Source: Faecalibacterium prausnitzii (GTDB taxonomy: Bacteria; Bacillota; Clostridia; Oscillospirales; Ruminococcaceae). From it: 64,000 bases of DNA. Position 1 is the stretch's first letter, and each line of letters starts with the position of its first letter. A program made the position numbers and the translations under genes. The DNA lies in assembly GCF_003324185.1 (NCBI RefSeq), contig NZ_PXUP01000008.1:1-64000 (forward strand). Reading direction: 5' to 3'. Under the pieces are notes generated by a model. The model had not been told where the DNA came from and ran no database searches. It was given only the letters and a program-made list of their open reading frames with translations. This document shows positions 41,719-50,693 of this stretch, one piece after another.

Positions 41719-42051
41719 TCAGACAGGCAGTTTTTCGCCGCCCAGAACATGGAAATGCAGATGCTTCACGGTCTGGCCTGCGTCCTCGCCCACGTTGGAG
41801 ATGATGCGGTAGCCGTTTTCCAGCCCCTGCTCCTTGGCCAGCTTTGCGATGACGGTGAAGATGTGACCCAGCAGAGCGGCATCCTCCTCGGTCAGCACAG
41901 CGGCAGAGGAGATGTGCTTGCGGGGAACCACAAGGAAATGCACCTTTGCCTGCGGGTTGATGTCGTAGAATGCCACCACCTGGTCATCCTCGTACAGCTT
42001 TTTAGAGGGGATCTTGCCCTCTGCGATCATGCAAAACAGACAATCTTCCAT
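41719..42051 (-). CDS. HIT-family nucleotide hydrolase
   Basis: A 110-residue protein of the histidine-triad family: CLFCMIAEGKIP at residues 4-15 (zinc-type N-terminus), VVPRKHISS, and the triad HLHFHVLGG near the C-terminus (HxHxH). HINT proteins hydrolyse AMP-lysine and aminoacyl-AMPs, which fits a place directly after alaS. The start follows AAGGAG. Confidence 0.9.
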   Translation of the reverse strand: MEDCLFCMIAEGKIPSKKLYEDDQVVAFYDINPQAKVHFLVVPRKHISSAAVLTEEDAALLGHIFTVIAKLAKEQGLENGYRIISNVGEDAGQTVKHLHFHVLGGEKLPV

Positions 42052-42130
42052 GGGGAACACTCCTTCCTGCTTCTACAAAAGCCCGCCGCCCCGGCGCGCA
42101 TCCGGCACCGGGCGGGGACATGGATCCTTT

Positions 42131-44791
42131 TTAGCCCAGAGCCTTCTTGACGATGGCGCTCACAGCAGCCAGTGCTTCATCGATCTTGGTCTCGTCCTTC
42201 AGACCTGCCATTGCAAAGTCCGGCTTGCCGCCGCCCTTGCCGCCTGCGATAGCGGACAGCTCCTTGACCAGCACACCGGCTTTGAGACCCTTTTCCTGTG
42301 CCAGCTTATTCACGGTAACGGCCATGGTGATCTTATCCTCGGCCTTGCCCACCAGAACAGCCACCACGGGGTTCACGGCCTTGTCGCGGATGCTGTCGCA
42401 CATACCGCGCAGGGTGTCGCCGGTGGTACCGGTAAAGTATGCAGAAGCGATCTTCACGCCGTCTGCTTCCTCGGCATTGTCGAACAGACTGTCCACCTTG
42501 GAAGCGGCGATCTTTGCCTTCATCTCCTCCAGCTCGCGGCTCATGGCCTTGTTCTCGGCCATCACAGCCTCGGCACGGGCGGGCAGAGAAGCCACGTTGT
42601 TGGCCTTGAGGGTGTTCGCCACATCATGCAGCATAGCTTCCTGCAGGTTTGCACGGATCAGCAGGTTGCGGCCGGTGACAGCCTCGATACGGCGGATGCC
42701 GGCAGCCACAGAGGACTCGCTGACGATCTTGAAGCCGCCGATCTGGGCGGTGTTCTTGACATGGGTGCCGCCGCAGAACTCGGTAGACCAGCCCTCGATG
42801 TCCACCACGCGGACCACCTTACCGTACTTTTCGCCAAACAGAGCCATTGCGCCCAGCTTCTTGGCTTCCTCCACCGGCATCTCCTGCACGGTGACGTTCA
42901 TGGAGTCGAAGATCTTATCGTTGACGATCTTCTGCACCCGTGCCAGCTCTTCGGGGGTCACGGCGCTGAAGTGGGTAAAGTCGAAGTGGGTGATGGAGGC
43001 ATCCTGATAGGAACCTGCCTGATGCACATGGTCACCCAGCACCTCACGCAGGGCAGCCTGCAGCAGGTGGGTAGCGGTGTGGTTGCGGGCAATGGCCATG
43101 CGGTAGCCCTTGTCCACCTGTGCAGTCAGCACATCGCCCACCTTCACAATGCCGCTTTCCAGCACGCAGGTGTGGACGTAGTAGCCCTTGGGGGTCTTTT
43201 TCACGTCCAGCACGCGCAGGCTGCACTCGGCACCGTTCAGCACGCCGTGGTCGGCAGCCTGACCGCCCATCTCTGCGTAGAAGGGGGTCTTATCCAGCAC
43301 CACCAGCACGCCGTCCTTTGCCTCCTCGTCGGTGGCAATAGCATCGGTCAGGGTCTCTTCATCGCTCAGCGCCACAACAGTGCCCTTGTCGGTCAGGGTG
43401 TCGTAGCCGGTAAAGACGGTGGGCTCGGCTTCCAGTGCGCCGAACAGATCCTCGCTCCAGCCGGAGATGTTCTTCTTCAGACGCTCGGCGCGGGCGCGCT
43501 CCTTCTGCTTCTTCATCTCTGCATGGAAGCCGTCCTCGTCGATCTCCAGACCCTGCTCGGCGGCGATCTCCTTGGTCAGATCCAGCGGGAAGCCGAAGGT
43601 ATCGTTCAGCTTGAAGGCGTCCATGCCGCTCAGCAGCTTCTGGTGTGCCTTCTCCAGACGGTCGATCATGTTGTTCAGGATGTTCATGCCGGCATCGATG
43701 GTGCGGGCAAAGTTTGCTTCCTCGGTGCCGATGACCTTCTTGATATAGGCGTCATGCTCGCGCAGTTCGGGGTAAGCGGACTCGCTGGACTGGATAACGG
43801 TCTCCACCAGATCCACGAGGAAGGGGTGGTCGATGCCCAGCATCCGGCCGTGGCGGGCAGCGCGGCGCAGCAGACGGCGCAGCACATAGCCGCGGCCCTC
43901 GTTGGAGGGCAGGATGCCGTCAGACACCATAAAGGTGCAGCTGCGGATATGGTCGGTGATGACGCGGATGGAAATATCGGTCTTGGGGTCCTGCTTGTAG
44001 GTCTTGCCTGCAATGTGCTCCACATGATGCAGCACGCTCTGCACGGTATCCACCTCGAACAGGTTGCCCACGTTCTGCATCACGCAGGCCAGACGCTCCA
44101 AGCCCATACCGGTATCAATGTTGGGGCGTGCCAGACGCTCGTAGTGGCCCTTGCCGTCGGCGTCGAACTGGCTGAACACGAGGTTCCAGATCTCCATATA
44201 GCGGTCGCAGTCGCAGCCCACGCCACAGGTCGGCTTGCCGCAGCCGTACTCGGGGCCGCGGTCAAAGTAGATCTCGGAGCAGGGGCCGCACGGGCCGGAG
44301 CCGTGCTCCCAGAAGTTGTCTTCCTTGCCCAGACGCACCATGTGGTCCGGGGCAATGCCAACCTTCTTGGTCCAGATATCGTAGGCCTCGTCGTCCTCCT
44401 CATAGACAGAGATGTGCAGACGATCCTTGGGAATCGCCATCCACTCATCGCTGGTCAGGAACTCCCATGCCCAAGGAATGACCTCGTCCTTGAAGTAATC
44501 CTGGAAGGAGAAGTTGCCCAGCATCTCAAAGAAGGTGCCGTGGCGGGCAGTGATGCCCACGCGCTCGATATCCGGGGTGCGGATGCACTTCTGGCAGGTG
44601 GTCACGCGATGACGGGGCGGCTCCTCCTGTGCCAGAAACCACTTCTTCATGGGGGCCATGCCGCTGTTGATCAGCAGCAGGCTGGGGTCGTTCTTGGGTA
44701 CCAGGGGGAAGCTGTCCAGACGCAGATGACCCTTGCTTTCAAAGAAGCTCAGGTACTTTTCGCGCAGTTCATTCAAACCGGTCCATTGCAT
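42131..44791 (-). CDS. alaS: Alanyl-tRNA synthetase
   Basis: An 886-residue class II synthetase. The catalytic core holds motif 1 around SFPLVPKNDPSLLLINSGM and motif 2 in TTCQKCIRTPDIERVG; motif 3 includes GMGLERLA. The editing domain has HTATHLLQAAL (zinc His pair) and CGGTH. The C-Ala domain ends with GGKGGGKPDFAMAG. The ATG at 44791 follows GAGGAGAG. It is controlled by a T-box leader. Confidence 0.97.
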   Translation of the reverse strand: MQWTGLNELREKYLSFFESKGHLRLDSFPLVPKNDPSLLLINSGMAPMKKWFLAQEEPPRHRVTTCQKCIRTPDIERVGITARHGTFFEMLGNFSFQDYFKDEVIPWAWEFLTSDEWMAIPKDRLHISVYEEDDEAYDIWTKKVGIAPDHMVRLGKEDNFWEHGSGPCGPCSEIYFDRGPEYGCGKPTCGVGCDCDRYMEIWNLVFSQFDADGKGHYERLARPNIDTGMGLERLACVMQNVGNLFEVDTVQSVLHHVEHIAGKTYKQDPKTDISIRVITDHIRSCTFMVSDGILPSNEGRGYVLRRLLRRAARHGRMLGIDHPFLVDLVETVIQSSESAYPELREHDAYIKKVIGTEEANFARTIDAGMNILNNMIDRLEKAHQKLLSGMDAFKLNDTFGFPLDLTKEIAAEQGLEIDEDGFHAEMKKQKERARAERLKKNISGWSEDLFGALEAEPTVFTGYDTLTDKGTVVALSDEETLTDAIATDEEAKDGVLVVLDKTPFYAEMGGQAADHGVLNGAECSLRVLDVKKTPKGYYVHTCVLESGIVKVGDVLTAQVDKGYRMAIARNHTATHLLQAALREVLGDHVHQAGSYQDASITHFDFTHFSAVTPEELARVQKIVNDKIFDSMNVTVQEMPVEEAKKLGAMALFGEKYGKVVRVVDIEGWSTEFCGGTHVKNTAQIGGFKIVSESSVAAGIRRIEAVTGRNLLIRANLQEAMLHDVANTLKANNVASLPARAEAVMAENKAMSRELEEMKAKIAASKVDSLFDNAEEADGVKIASAYFTGTTGDTLRGMCDSIRDKAVNPVVAVLVGKAEDKITMAVTVNKLAQEKGLKAGVLVKELSAIAGGKGGGKPDFAMAGLKDETKIDEALAAVSAIVKKALG

Positions 44792-44867
44792 AGATCTTTC
44801 TCTCCTCAATCGTCTTTGGCGCTTATGCGCCGTTTTTATGCTGTTATGGCAGAGGGGCGGCACGGAG

Positions 44868-45171
44868 AAAAAACAAAAAACAGCCCTCATCCCAAAAGGG
44901 ACGAAGGCTGCTTGTGCATCAAACTCCGTGGTACCACCCAAATTGCAAAGGATCACTTGTCCCCTGCCGCTTTCGGCGCATTAACGCTGCGCAGCGTCCG
45001 GTTTACATTCGCCGGAAGCTCCGGGGTGGCGCGAAATGATCCCAACCGGAGCACCTTACAGCCGCGGGCGCTCTCTCTGGACGGTGGTGTGTGCATTTCT
45101 GACCCCATCATTGCCATCTGTCATAATTTTACATTCCGCAAAGCAGCGCAGTGCCCCTTTGCGTACAGCTA
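44868..45171 (-). promoter_or_regulatory. T-box leader of alaS
   Basis: The minus strand contains GGGTGGTACCACGGAG (the T-box, about 44925-44940), preceded by a long folded leader and followed by a terminator hairpin (44881-44911) with a T-run. Uncharged tRNA-Ala binding should favour the antiterminator and allow alaS transcription. I did not assign the specifier loop with certainty. Confidence 0.9.
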
Positions 45172-45200
45172 AATTATAGCATACGCAAAACGTTTGTCAA
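45172..45200 (-). promoter_or_regulatory. Sigma-A-type promoter of the alaS leader
   Basis: TTGACA (45195-45200) and TATAAT (45172-45177) on the minus strand, separated by 17 bp, directly before the T-box leader. Both hexamers are consensus. Confidence 0.85.
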
Positions 45201-45216
45201 CGGTTTTGAGCAAAAT

Positions 45217-45933
45217 TTACGGCACCCAGATGCGGCGCACCTCCAGCACCTTGCCGCCCTGCACCACCAGCGTGGTATTATAGGTGGTCCAGTTACCGGG
45301 GTCTGCATTGATCGCTGCTGCCACCGCATCCGCGCCCGTAGTCTCCACGGCTTCGGCCTGCGGGTCGGCAGAACTGTCCTTCAGCACTACATCCTCTGCC
45401 AGCGGCATCGTCTTTTCTCCCATCTCATAGTAGACAGGGTAATCGTCAAAGGTCATCGTCCGGTAGGTGTCATCATCCTCCAGCTTCAAGTCCAGCCCGC
45501 CGGGCTGCTCCATGCCGCCGTTGATGCTTACAAGATGGAATTCGTCATTTTTTTCGATGCTCGTCACCGCAACGTTCACGACCTGATTCCATGCCGCACC
45601 CTCTTCGTGGAAGGTGATCTTGTCTCCAACGGCAAGGTTTTCAACATCCTCTTTTTTATAAATGTCGTAGCTGAACACCTTTGCAGTCAATTTACCGTTC
45701 TGCACACCGGAGGTAATGGAGGCAGAAACAAATGTGGTGGTCTGCGTGTCATCAAGGTCATCCAGTGTCCATGTCCACAGATTGATTGGTTCCGTAACGC
45801 CTTCTTCTGCCACATGGGACGAGGCCGGCACTGCACTGGATGCGGGGGTGCTGGCGGGGGGGCCGGAGCTGCCGCAGGCCGTCAATGCGATGCCCGCAGC
45901 CAGAACAGCCAGAATCTTATATTTCAGGTTCAT
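45217..45933 (-). CDS. Lipoprotein of unknown function
   Basis: A 238-residue exported protein with a signal peptide and lipobox LTACGSS (Cys at residue 20), then a Pro/Ser/Ala-rich linker. The mature part begins near residue 45 and contains NLWTWTLDDLDDTQTTTFVS. No enzymatic motif is recognised. It is transcribed toward the alaS promoter and its 3' end lies 17 nt from the -35 element. Confidence 0.75.
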   Translation of the reverse strand: MNLKYKILAVLAAGIALTACGSSGPPASTPASSAVPASSHVAEEGVTEPINLWTWTLDDLDDTQTTTFVSASITSGVQNGKLTAKVFSYDIYKKEDVENLAVGDKITFHEEGAAWNQVVNVAVTSIEKNDEFHLVSINGGMEQPGGLDLKLEDDDTYRTMTFDDYPVYYEMGEKTMPLAEDVVLKDSSADPQAEAVETTGADAVAAAINADPGNWTTYNTTLVVQGGKVLEVRRIWVP

Positions 45934-46037
45934 AAAAATACCTTCTTTCTTGACGCGGTAGATTTATTCCGCTACAATAAAAACGAATCAAGAACCCATT
46001 CTATTGCAACTGATTTTAAGATAGAGAGGAATTTCCC

Positions 46038-46988
46038 GTGAAAATTTTAAAAGTAAAGTGTCTTGCCCCCACCCGGCTGGACAATTATCTGACCCAACAG
46101 TACCCCGCCCTGACCCCCGGCCGTCTGAACAAGGCGCTGCGGGAGAACAAGATCAAGCTGAACGGCAAAAAGCAGCCGCTTTCCACCCGCGTGATGGCAG
46201 GCGACGAGATCAAGCTGTTCATTCTGGACGATGTGCTGGACGCCGACCGCCGGGTGGAAGGCCCCGCGTGGAAGAACGCCCGCACCCCGGCACAGGTTGT
46301 GTACGACTGCCCGCAGATCCTGATCGTGAATAAGCCCGCCGGCGTTGCGGTGGACGGCCCGGAGGACGATACTCTGCTGAACCGTGCGCTGCTGTACCTG
46401 AACAAGCAGGGCGAGTACAAGGAGAACGACCTGTACACCCCCGCCTTGTGCCACCGGCTGGACACCGGCACCAGCGGCCTTGTGATCATTGCCAAGACCC
46501 CGGAGGCTGAGGAGCTGTTCCTTTCTGCCATCAAAAACCGCGAGGTGCAAAAGACCTACCTCTGCGTCACCTTTGGCCGTCCCATGCCGCCGGACGCCAC
46601 CTTGGGCGGCTATCTGCTGAAGGATGCTGACCGCGGCATCGTGAAGATCGTGGAGGACAAACAGCCCGGTGCCAAGGAGGTGGAGACCCGGTACGAGACC
46701 ATCGCCGTCTCCGGCCGTCTGGCCCTGCTGAAGGTGCAGCTGATCACCGGACGCACCCACCAGATTCGCGCCCACATGGCCAGCATCGGCTGCCCAATCC
46801 TTGGCGACAGCAAGTACGGCAACAACAGTGCCAACCGGGAGCTGAAGCTGAAGTATCAGGCGCTGTGCGCATGGGAGCTGACCATGCCCCGCTTCACCCA
46901 GCCGGACTTTGCCTTCCTCAGCGGCAAGACCTTCCACGCCCCGAAGCCGTGGTATTACCAGCAGGTGCTGGACGGCACTTTGAAGTAA
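46038..46988 (+). CDS. RluA-family pseudouridine synthase
   Basis: A 316-residue rRNA- or tRNA-modifying enzyme. The N-terminal S4-like RNA-binding domain (LDNYLTQQYPALTPGRLNKA, residues 13-32) is followed by the catalytic HRLDTGTSGLVI with the Asp near residue 140, and KVQLITGRTHQIRAHMAS (RTHQIR motif). Substrate site not determined. A terminator follows at once. Confidence 0.93.
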   Translation: MKILKVKCLAPTRLDNYLTQQYPALTPGRLNKALRENKIKLNGKKQPLSTRVMAGDEIKLFILDDVLDADRRVEGPAWKNARTPAQVVYDCPQILIVNKPAGVAVDGPEDDTLLNRALLYLNKQGEYKENDLYTPALCHRLDTGTSGLVIIAKTPEAEELFLSAIKNREVQKTYLCVTFGRPMPPDATLGGYLLKDADRGIVKIVEDKQPGAKEVETRYETIAVSGRLALLKVQLITGRTHQIRAHMASIGCPILGDSKYGNNSANRELKLKYQALCAWELTMPRFTQPDFAFLSGKTFHAPKPWYYQQVLDGTLK

Positions 46989-46991
46989 CAA

Positions 46992-47023
46992 AAAAGGAGA
47001 TGTCCTGCCGGACATCTCCTTTT
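46992..47023. terminator. Bidirectional terminator
   Basis: Perfect 14-bp arms (46992-47005/47010-47023) with A-run and T-run on either side, between two convergent genes. Confidence 0.9.
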
Positions 47024-47043
47024 TGTTACTTATAATAGAAACC

Positions 47044-48063
47044 TCAGACCCGCACCATATCCGGGGTGATCTCAGCCAGCGTATGGGCACCGCACATCTG
47101 CATGGTGTCGGCCAGTTCCCCGGCCAGCTTATCGATGTAGCACTTCACGCCCTCTGCGCCGCCGCCGTAGACAGCGGTCACAAAGGGACGGCAGATCAAA
47201 ACGCCGTCTGCACCCAGCGCCAGCGCCTTGAACACATCCACACCGGTGCGGATACCGCCGTCCACCAGTACCTTCACGCCGGTGCCCTTGAGGGCTGCGG
47301 CGATCTCCGGCAGCACCTCGGCGGTGGCGGGGCACTGGTCCAGCACACGGCCGCCGTGGTTGGACACCACGATGGCGGCGGCTCCGGCCTGCTTTGCCTT
47401 CAGTGCGCCCTTGACGGTCATCACGCCCTTGACGATGAAGGGGCGCTCTGCCAGCTGCACGATCTCAGCCAGTTCCTCTACGCTCTTGCTGCCGGCGGGC
47501 GGGGTCATGTTCTTCAGGAAGGGCAGACCCGCTGCATCCACATCCATGGCCACGGCAAAGCAGCCGCTGGCCTTGGCCTGCTCCATCTTTTCCCGGATGG
47601 TGCCGATGTTCCACGGCTTGATGGTGGGCACACCGCAGCCGCCCGCAGCGCCGATGGCGCGGGTAGCCATCTCCATCACGGTGGGGTTGGTGCCGTCGCC
47701 GGTAAAGGCAGCAATGCCGTTTTCGGCACAGGCGCGCACCAGCACATCATTATAGGTCATGTCGGTGTAGGTATCGGAGTAGTGCAGGTTCACTGCGCCC
47801 ACAGGGCCTGCAAAGAAGGGATAGCGGAAGCTTTTGCCGAACAGCTCCAGCGTAGTGTCCGGTGTACCGCCGGGGCACAGGGTGTCCATGTTCACCCGGA
47901 TGTCCGCCCACTTATTATAATTGCGGATAGCGGTATCGCCCACGCCCTTGGCACCCGGGCCGGGGATCTGGTTTTTACAGGCCACGCCGTTGCACACCGG
48001 GCAGGCCTTGCAGTATTGACCAATGCAGGTACGGGCATTGGCAAGTACTTCAGGATAAGTCAT
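47044..48063 (-). CDS. FMN-dependent alpha-hydroxy-acid oxidase-like protein
   Basis: A 339-residue TIM-barrel flavoprotein with GPVGAVNLHYSDTYTD, VKGVMTVKGAL (FMN Lys), SNHGGRVLDQCPA (catalytic His and Arg of the family) and VLVDGGIRTGVDVFKALALGAD (phosphate-binding). An N-terminal Cys cluster CKACPVCNGVACK may bind metal. In anaerobes such enzymes likely act as dehydrogenases rather than oxidases. The ATG at 48063 follows GGAGG. Confidence 0.88.
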   Translation of the reverse strand: MTYPEVLANARTCIGQYCKACPVCNGVACKNQIPGPGAKGVGDTAIRNYNKWADIRVNMDTLCPGGTPDTTLELFGKSFRYPFFAGPVGAVNLHYSDTYTDMTYNDVLVRACAENGIAAFTGDGTNPTVMEMATRAIGAAGGCGVPTIKPWNIGTIREKMEQAKASGCFAVAMDVDAAGLPFLKNMTPPAGSKSVEELAEIVQLAERPFIVKGVMTVKGALKAKQAGAAAIVVSNHGGRVLDQCPATAEVLPEIAAALKGTGVKVLVDGGIRTGVDVFKALALGADGVLICRPFVTAVYGGGAEGVKCYIDKLAGELADTMQMCGAHTLAEITPDMVRV

Positions 48064-48251
48064 AAAAGCATCCTCCTTATATTTCCCGCCGCTGCGGCAC
48101 AAAATGACCCACCGCAGTGCTCTTTGCCCTCAATATAGACCTATTTTAAAGGTGCGTCAAGGGCTTTTTGTGTTTTCCGTCCATGTGGCAGAATACTTTC
48201 TCGCGTTTTTTCGTCATTTTTAAAAAAGTCTGATTTTTTTCAAAAAAATCC

Positions 48252-48280
48252 TTGACAAAAAGCCTGCTTTCAGGTATTAT
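48252..48280 (+). promoter_or_regulatory. Promoter of tRNA-Ser
   Basis: TTGACA (48252-48257), 17-bp spacer, TATTAT (48275-48280), 46 bp upstream of the tRNA. Confidence 0.85.
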
Positions 48281-48325
48281 AGTGGAGCGCCAAGGGCACC
48301 CGCCCAAAGGCAGAACAAAAGATGT

Positions 48326-48417
48326 GGAAAGATGGCTGAGTTGGTCTAAGGCGCACGACTGGAAATCGTGTAACGTGTCAAAAGCGTTCTGGGGTTCGAA
48401 TCCCCATCTTTCCGCCA
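48326..48417 (+). tRNA. tRNA-Ser (anticodon GGA)
   Basis: A 92-nt cloverleaf: acceptor GGAAAGA/TCTTTCC, D-arm GGCTGAGTTGG, anticodon loop CTGGAAA (GGA), an extended variable arm as in serine tRNAs, and T-arm GGTTCGAATCC. GCCA is encoded at the 3' end. Confidence 0.97.
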
Positions 48418-48418
48418 G

Positions 48419-48446
48419 AAACCTGAAACAGAAATGTTTCAGGTTT
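48419..48446 (+). terminator. tRNA-Ser terminator
   Basis: Eleven-bp stem (48419-48429/48436-48446) followed by a T-run, directly after the CCA end. Confidence 0.92.
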
Positions 48447-48472
48447 TTTGTTTTGTCCGCAGTTTGCGGCGC

Positions 48473-48501
48473 TTGACATTTGCGGGCAGTTCCGTTATGC
48501 T
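48473..48501 (+). promoter_or_regulatory. Promoter of the following gene
   Basis: TTGACA (48473-48478), 17-bp spacer, TATGCT (48496-48501), 36 bp before the ATG at 48538. Confidence 0.75.
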
Positions 48502-48537
48502 GAAACAAATACGTTTTACCGGAAGGAGAGGTTTCCC

Positions 48538-49428
48538 ATGGCATCTTCCCACAAAAAGCGCACCGGTCTGCGGGCGGCGCTGATCGTTCTGCTGTGTCTG
48601 GTTTTGGTGTGCGCGGTGGCTGCGGCAGTGCTGTACAGCTTCGTCAGCCGCAAGATCAAGGCATTCCAGAGCGGTGCCAGCTTTGCGCTGGACTACACCA
48701 TCACCTCCACCGAAGCAGAGCCCCCTGCTCTTTACGCCCTGCTGGACAAGTTCGGCGGCACCACCGGCAGCCTGACCGGCCAGTACACCCCCCGGGCGGT
48801 GCAGCTGGCGCTGTACCCGACGGGCACCAGCACCGTCAACGATGCCCCTCTGACCCGGATGTACATCAGCGAGGAAGAGACTCTGTACGATGCCGGACAG
48901 CTGTACAACAAGCTGCGCAGTACCGTTGTGGCCGAGTATCCGCTGGCAAGCCTGCTGCTGCCGGGCTGGTCGCTGGGCAGCTACATCTCCCAAGACCAGC
49001 TGGCCACCCTGCTGGGGGTAGACCCCGCCGCCACCGGCTTGCAGCAGGTGAATGACTTCCAGCTGAATCTCAAGCAGCTTAAAACCGTACAGCCCGCCAA
49101 CGCGAAGGAAGGCTACCTCTACCTTCAGCTGCCGAACCTCACCGCCGGGGAGGACGCGCCGCAGCTGATTCTGGGCATCGAAAAGCAGGGGCTGCTCAAG
49201 ACCCTGTCCCCCAAGGTGCACATCCTGCTGGACGTGCCCGCCCACCACATCCATGCGGAGCTTTCCGGCACCGTGACTGCCGCCCAAACCGTGGTGACCG
49301 CCCCCACCTCCCGGATGCAGGACTCTGACGTGGAAAGCCTTGTGCAGCTGCGCAAGACCATCGAGAGCATCGTGCAGTTCGTGCAGACCGCCGCCCAGAG
49401 CGATGATGCTGCCTCCCCTGCTGCATAA
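48538..49428 (+). CDS. Membrane-anchored hypothetical protein
   Basis: A 296-residue protein with a basic N-terminus (SSHKKRTGLRAA) and one strong helix (residues 13-35), then an extracytoplasmic domain with repeated TGTST and LYNKLR-like segments but no recognised domain. The ATG at 48538 follows AAGGAGAGG. It is monocistronic with its own promoter and terminator. Confidence 0.75.
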   Translation: MASSHKKRTGLRAALIVLLCLVLVCAVAAAVLYSFVSRKIKAFQSGASFALDYTITSTEAEPPALYALLDKFGGTTGSLTGQYTPRAVQLALYPTGTSTVNDAPLTRMYISEEETLYDAGQLYNKLRSTVVAEYPLASLLLPGWSLGSYISQDQLATLLGVDPAATGLQQVNDFQLNLKQLKTVQPANAKEGYLYLQLPNLTAGEDAPQLILGIEKQGLLKTLSPKVHILLDVPAHHIHAELSGTVTAAQTVVTAPTSRMQDSDVESLVQLRKTIESIVQFVQTAAQSDDAASPAA

Positions 49429-49450
49429 AAAAGCTTATATAAACACAAAA

Positions 49451-49478
49451 AATCGGACAGACTGCGGTCTGTCCGATT
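49451..49478 (+). terminator. Intrinsic terminator
   Basis: Perfect 12-bp stem (49451-49462/49467-49478) with A-run before and a T-run after. Confidence 0.92.
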
Positions 49479-49591
49479 TTTTTGTTCACAGGTAGGGTCG
49501 TAACGAAAAACGGCTTTTGCAGCGCCTGTTTCCTTCGGAAACATTTGCGCTGCGGGGGAAATCTCTAAAAAACAGAACAATGATTCTGCTT

Positions 49592-50413
49592 TTACTTCTT
49601 TACGGTCTTTTTGCAGGGTGCACGCTTTGCCTTGGGCTTTGCAGCAGCGGGTGCGGCCTTAGTTGCAGGGACAGCAGTCTCAGCCTTGGTCTCCACAACG
49701 GGCGCAGCCTTCACCTCTGCGGCGGGGGCAGCTGGCTCTGCCTTTGCCTTAGCGGCCTTCTTCACGGCGGGCTTTTCTGCCTTGACCGGCTCTGCAGCCT
49801 TTGCGGTGGGAGCAGCGGGCTTCTCCTCTGCCTTCTTGGTGGTGCGGGGCTTGCGGGCTGCGGGCTTTTTGGCGGGAGCGGCTTCCTTGGCCGGTGCGGA
49901 CTTCGTCTCGGCAGCGGGTGCTGCCTGCTCAGCCTTAGCGGCACGCTTTACGCGGTCCTTTACCTCAGAGATGACCCACAGCTGGTCGCCACCGCCGGGC
50001 ACTTCCTGCCAGATCTGCAGCACAGCGCCCACCTCGGCACCGATGCCCACGGTGTCCACGCACTTGCCGCCTGCCCAAGAGGAGCGCAGACGCACGGTGC
50101 CCTCCGGGGTGTGCTCCACCTTCCACATCTGGGACGTGCCGCCCACGTCCTCCCACAGGTGCAGCCATGTGCCGTTGGCAGTGCCAGTCATGGTCAGATC
50201 CAGCAGCTTGCCGGAAGCACGGTTGCGGATGCGGTACACGCCATCGCCCTCGCGGACAAAGCTCCACTCCTGTTCGGGCTTGTGGTCATACTTGCCCAGA
50301 CGGACAGTGCCGCCATCCTTGCTGCCTTCCACTGCCTGAATGACGTTGCCGGTGTGAGCGGCAATGGTATAAAAGCGGTCGGCTTCGATCACAGTTTGTG
50401 CTACGGATTTCAT
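49592..50413 (-). CDS. Ricin-type lectin domain protein with Ala/Lys/Pro-rich tail
   Basis: A 273-residue protein. Residues 1-140 form a ricin B-like beta-trefoil with three repeats, marked by YRIRNRASGKLLDLTM, GTWLHLWEDVGGTSQMWKV and KCVDTVG...LQIWQEVPGGGDQLW (the QxW triplets). From about residue 150 the chain is a low-complexity tail of AAPAKKPAA-type repeats like histone H1 C-termini. There is no signal peptide. The ATG at 50413 follows GGAGGG. The role of the combination is unknown. Confidence 0.8.
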   Translation of the reverse strand: MKSVAQTVIEADRFYTIAAHTGNVIQAVEGSKDGGTVRLGKYDHKPEQEWSFVREGDGVYRIRNRASGKLLDLTMTGTANGTWLHLWEDVGGTSQMWKVEHTPEGTVRLRSSWAGGKCVDTVGIGAEVGAVLQIWQEVPGGGDQLWVISEVKDRVKRAAKAEQAAPAAETKSAPAKEAAPAKKPAARKPRTTKKAEEKPAAPTAKAAEPVKAEKPAVKKAAKAKAEPAAPAAEVKAAPVVETKAETAVPATKAAPAAAKPKAKRAPCKKTVKK

Positions 50414-50693
50414 GTACAAATCCCTCCCAATCATAAAATGCACAGATTTTTCCAATTCCTTCTTATAAAGAATACCACATATCGTGATTTTTCACAAGCA
50501 ATTCGACAATTCTTTAGCACTTTATATAGAAACCACCCTGTTTTCACCCGCTTTTTCGCCCCTTCGCAGGGGCGAAAGGCTGTTTTTTCTCCCTCTCGAC
50601 ATTTTGCCGCAACTGCGTTATACTGTTTCTATCAGGACTATCTGCCGCTCTGGAAGGGGCGGTTTTCTCGTTTTTGAAGGAGGATATTTTTCC

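Noticed and set aside
39790-42150. Plus-strand open frame of about 790 codons
   Set aside because: Antisense to comEC, the phosphoribosyltransferase and HIT genes; composition is typical of shadow frames.
42014-45172. A very long plus-strand open frame of about 1050 codons
   Set aside because: It is antisense to alaS and its T-box leader; alaS has full family motifs, and the antisense frame is a by-product of GC-rich codon use.
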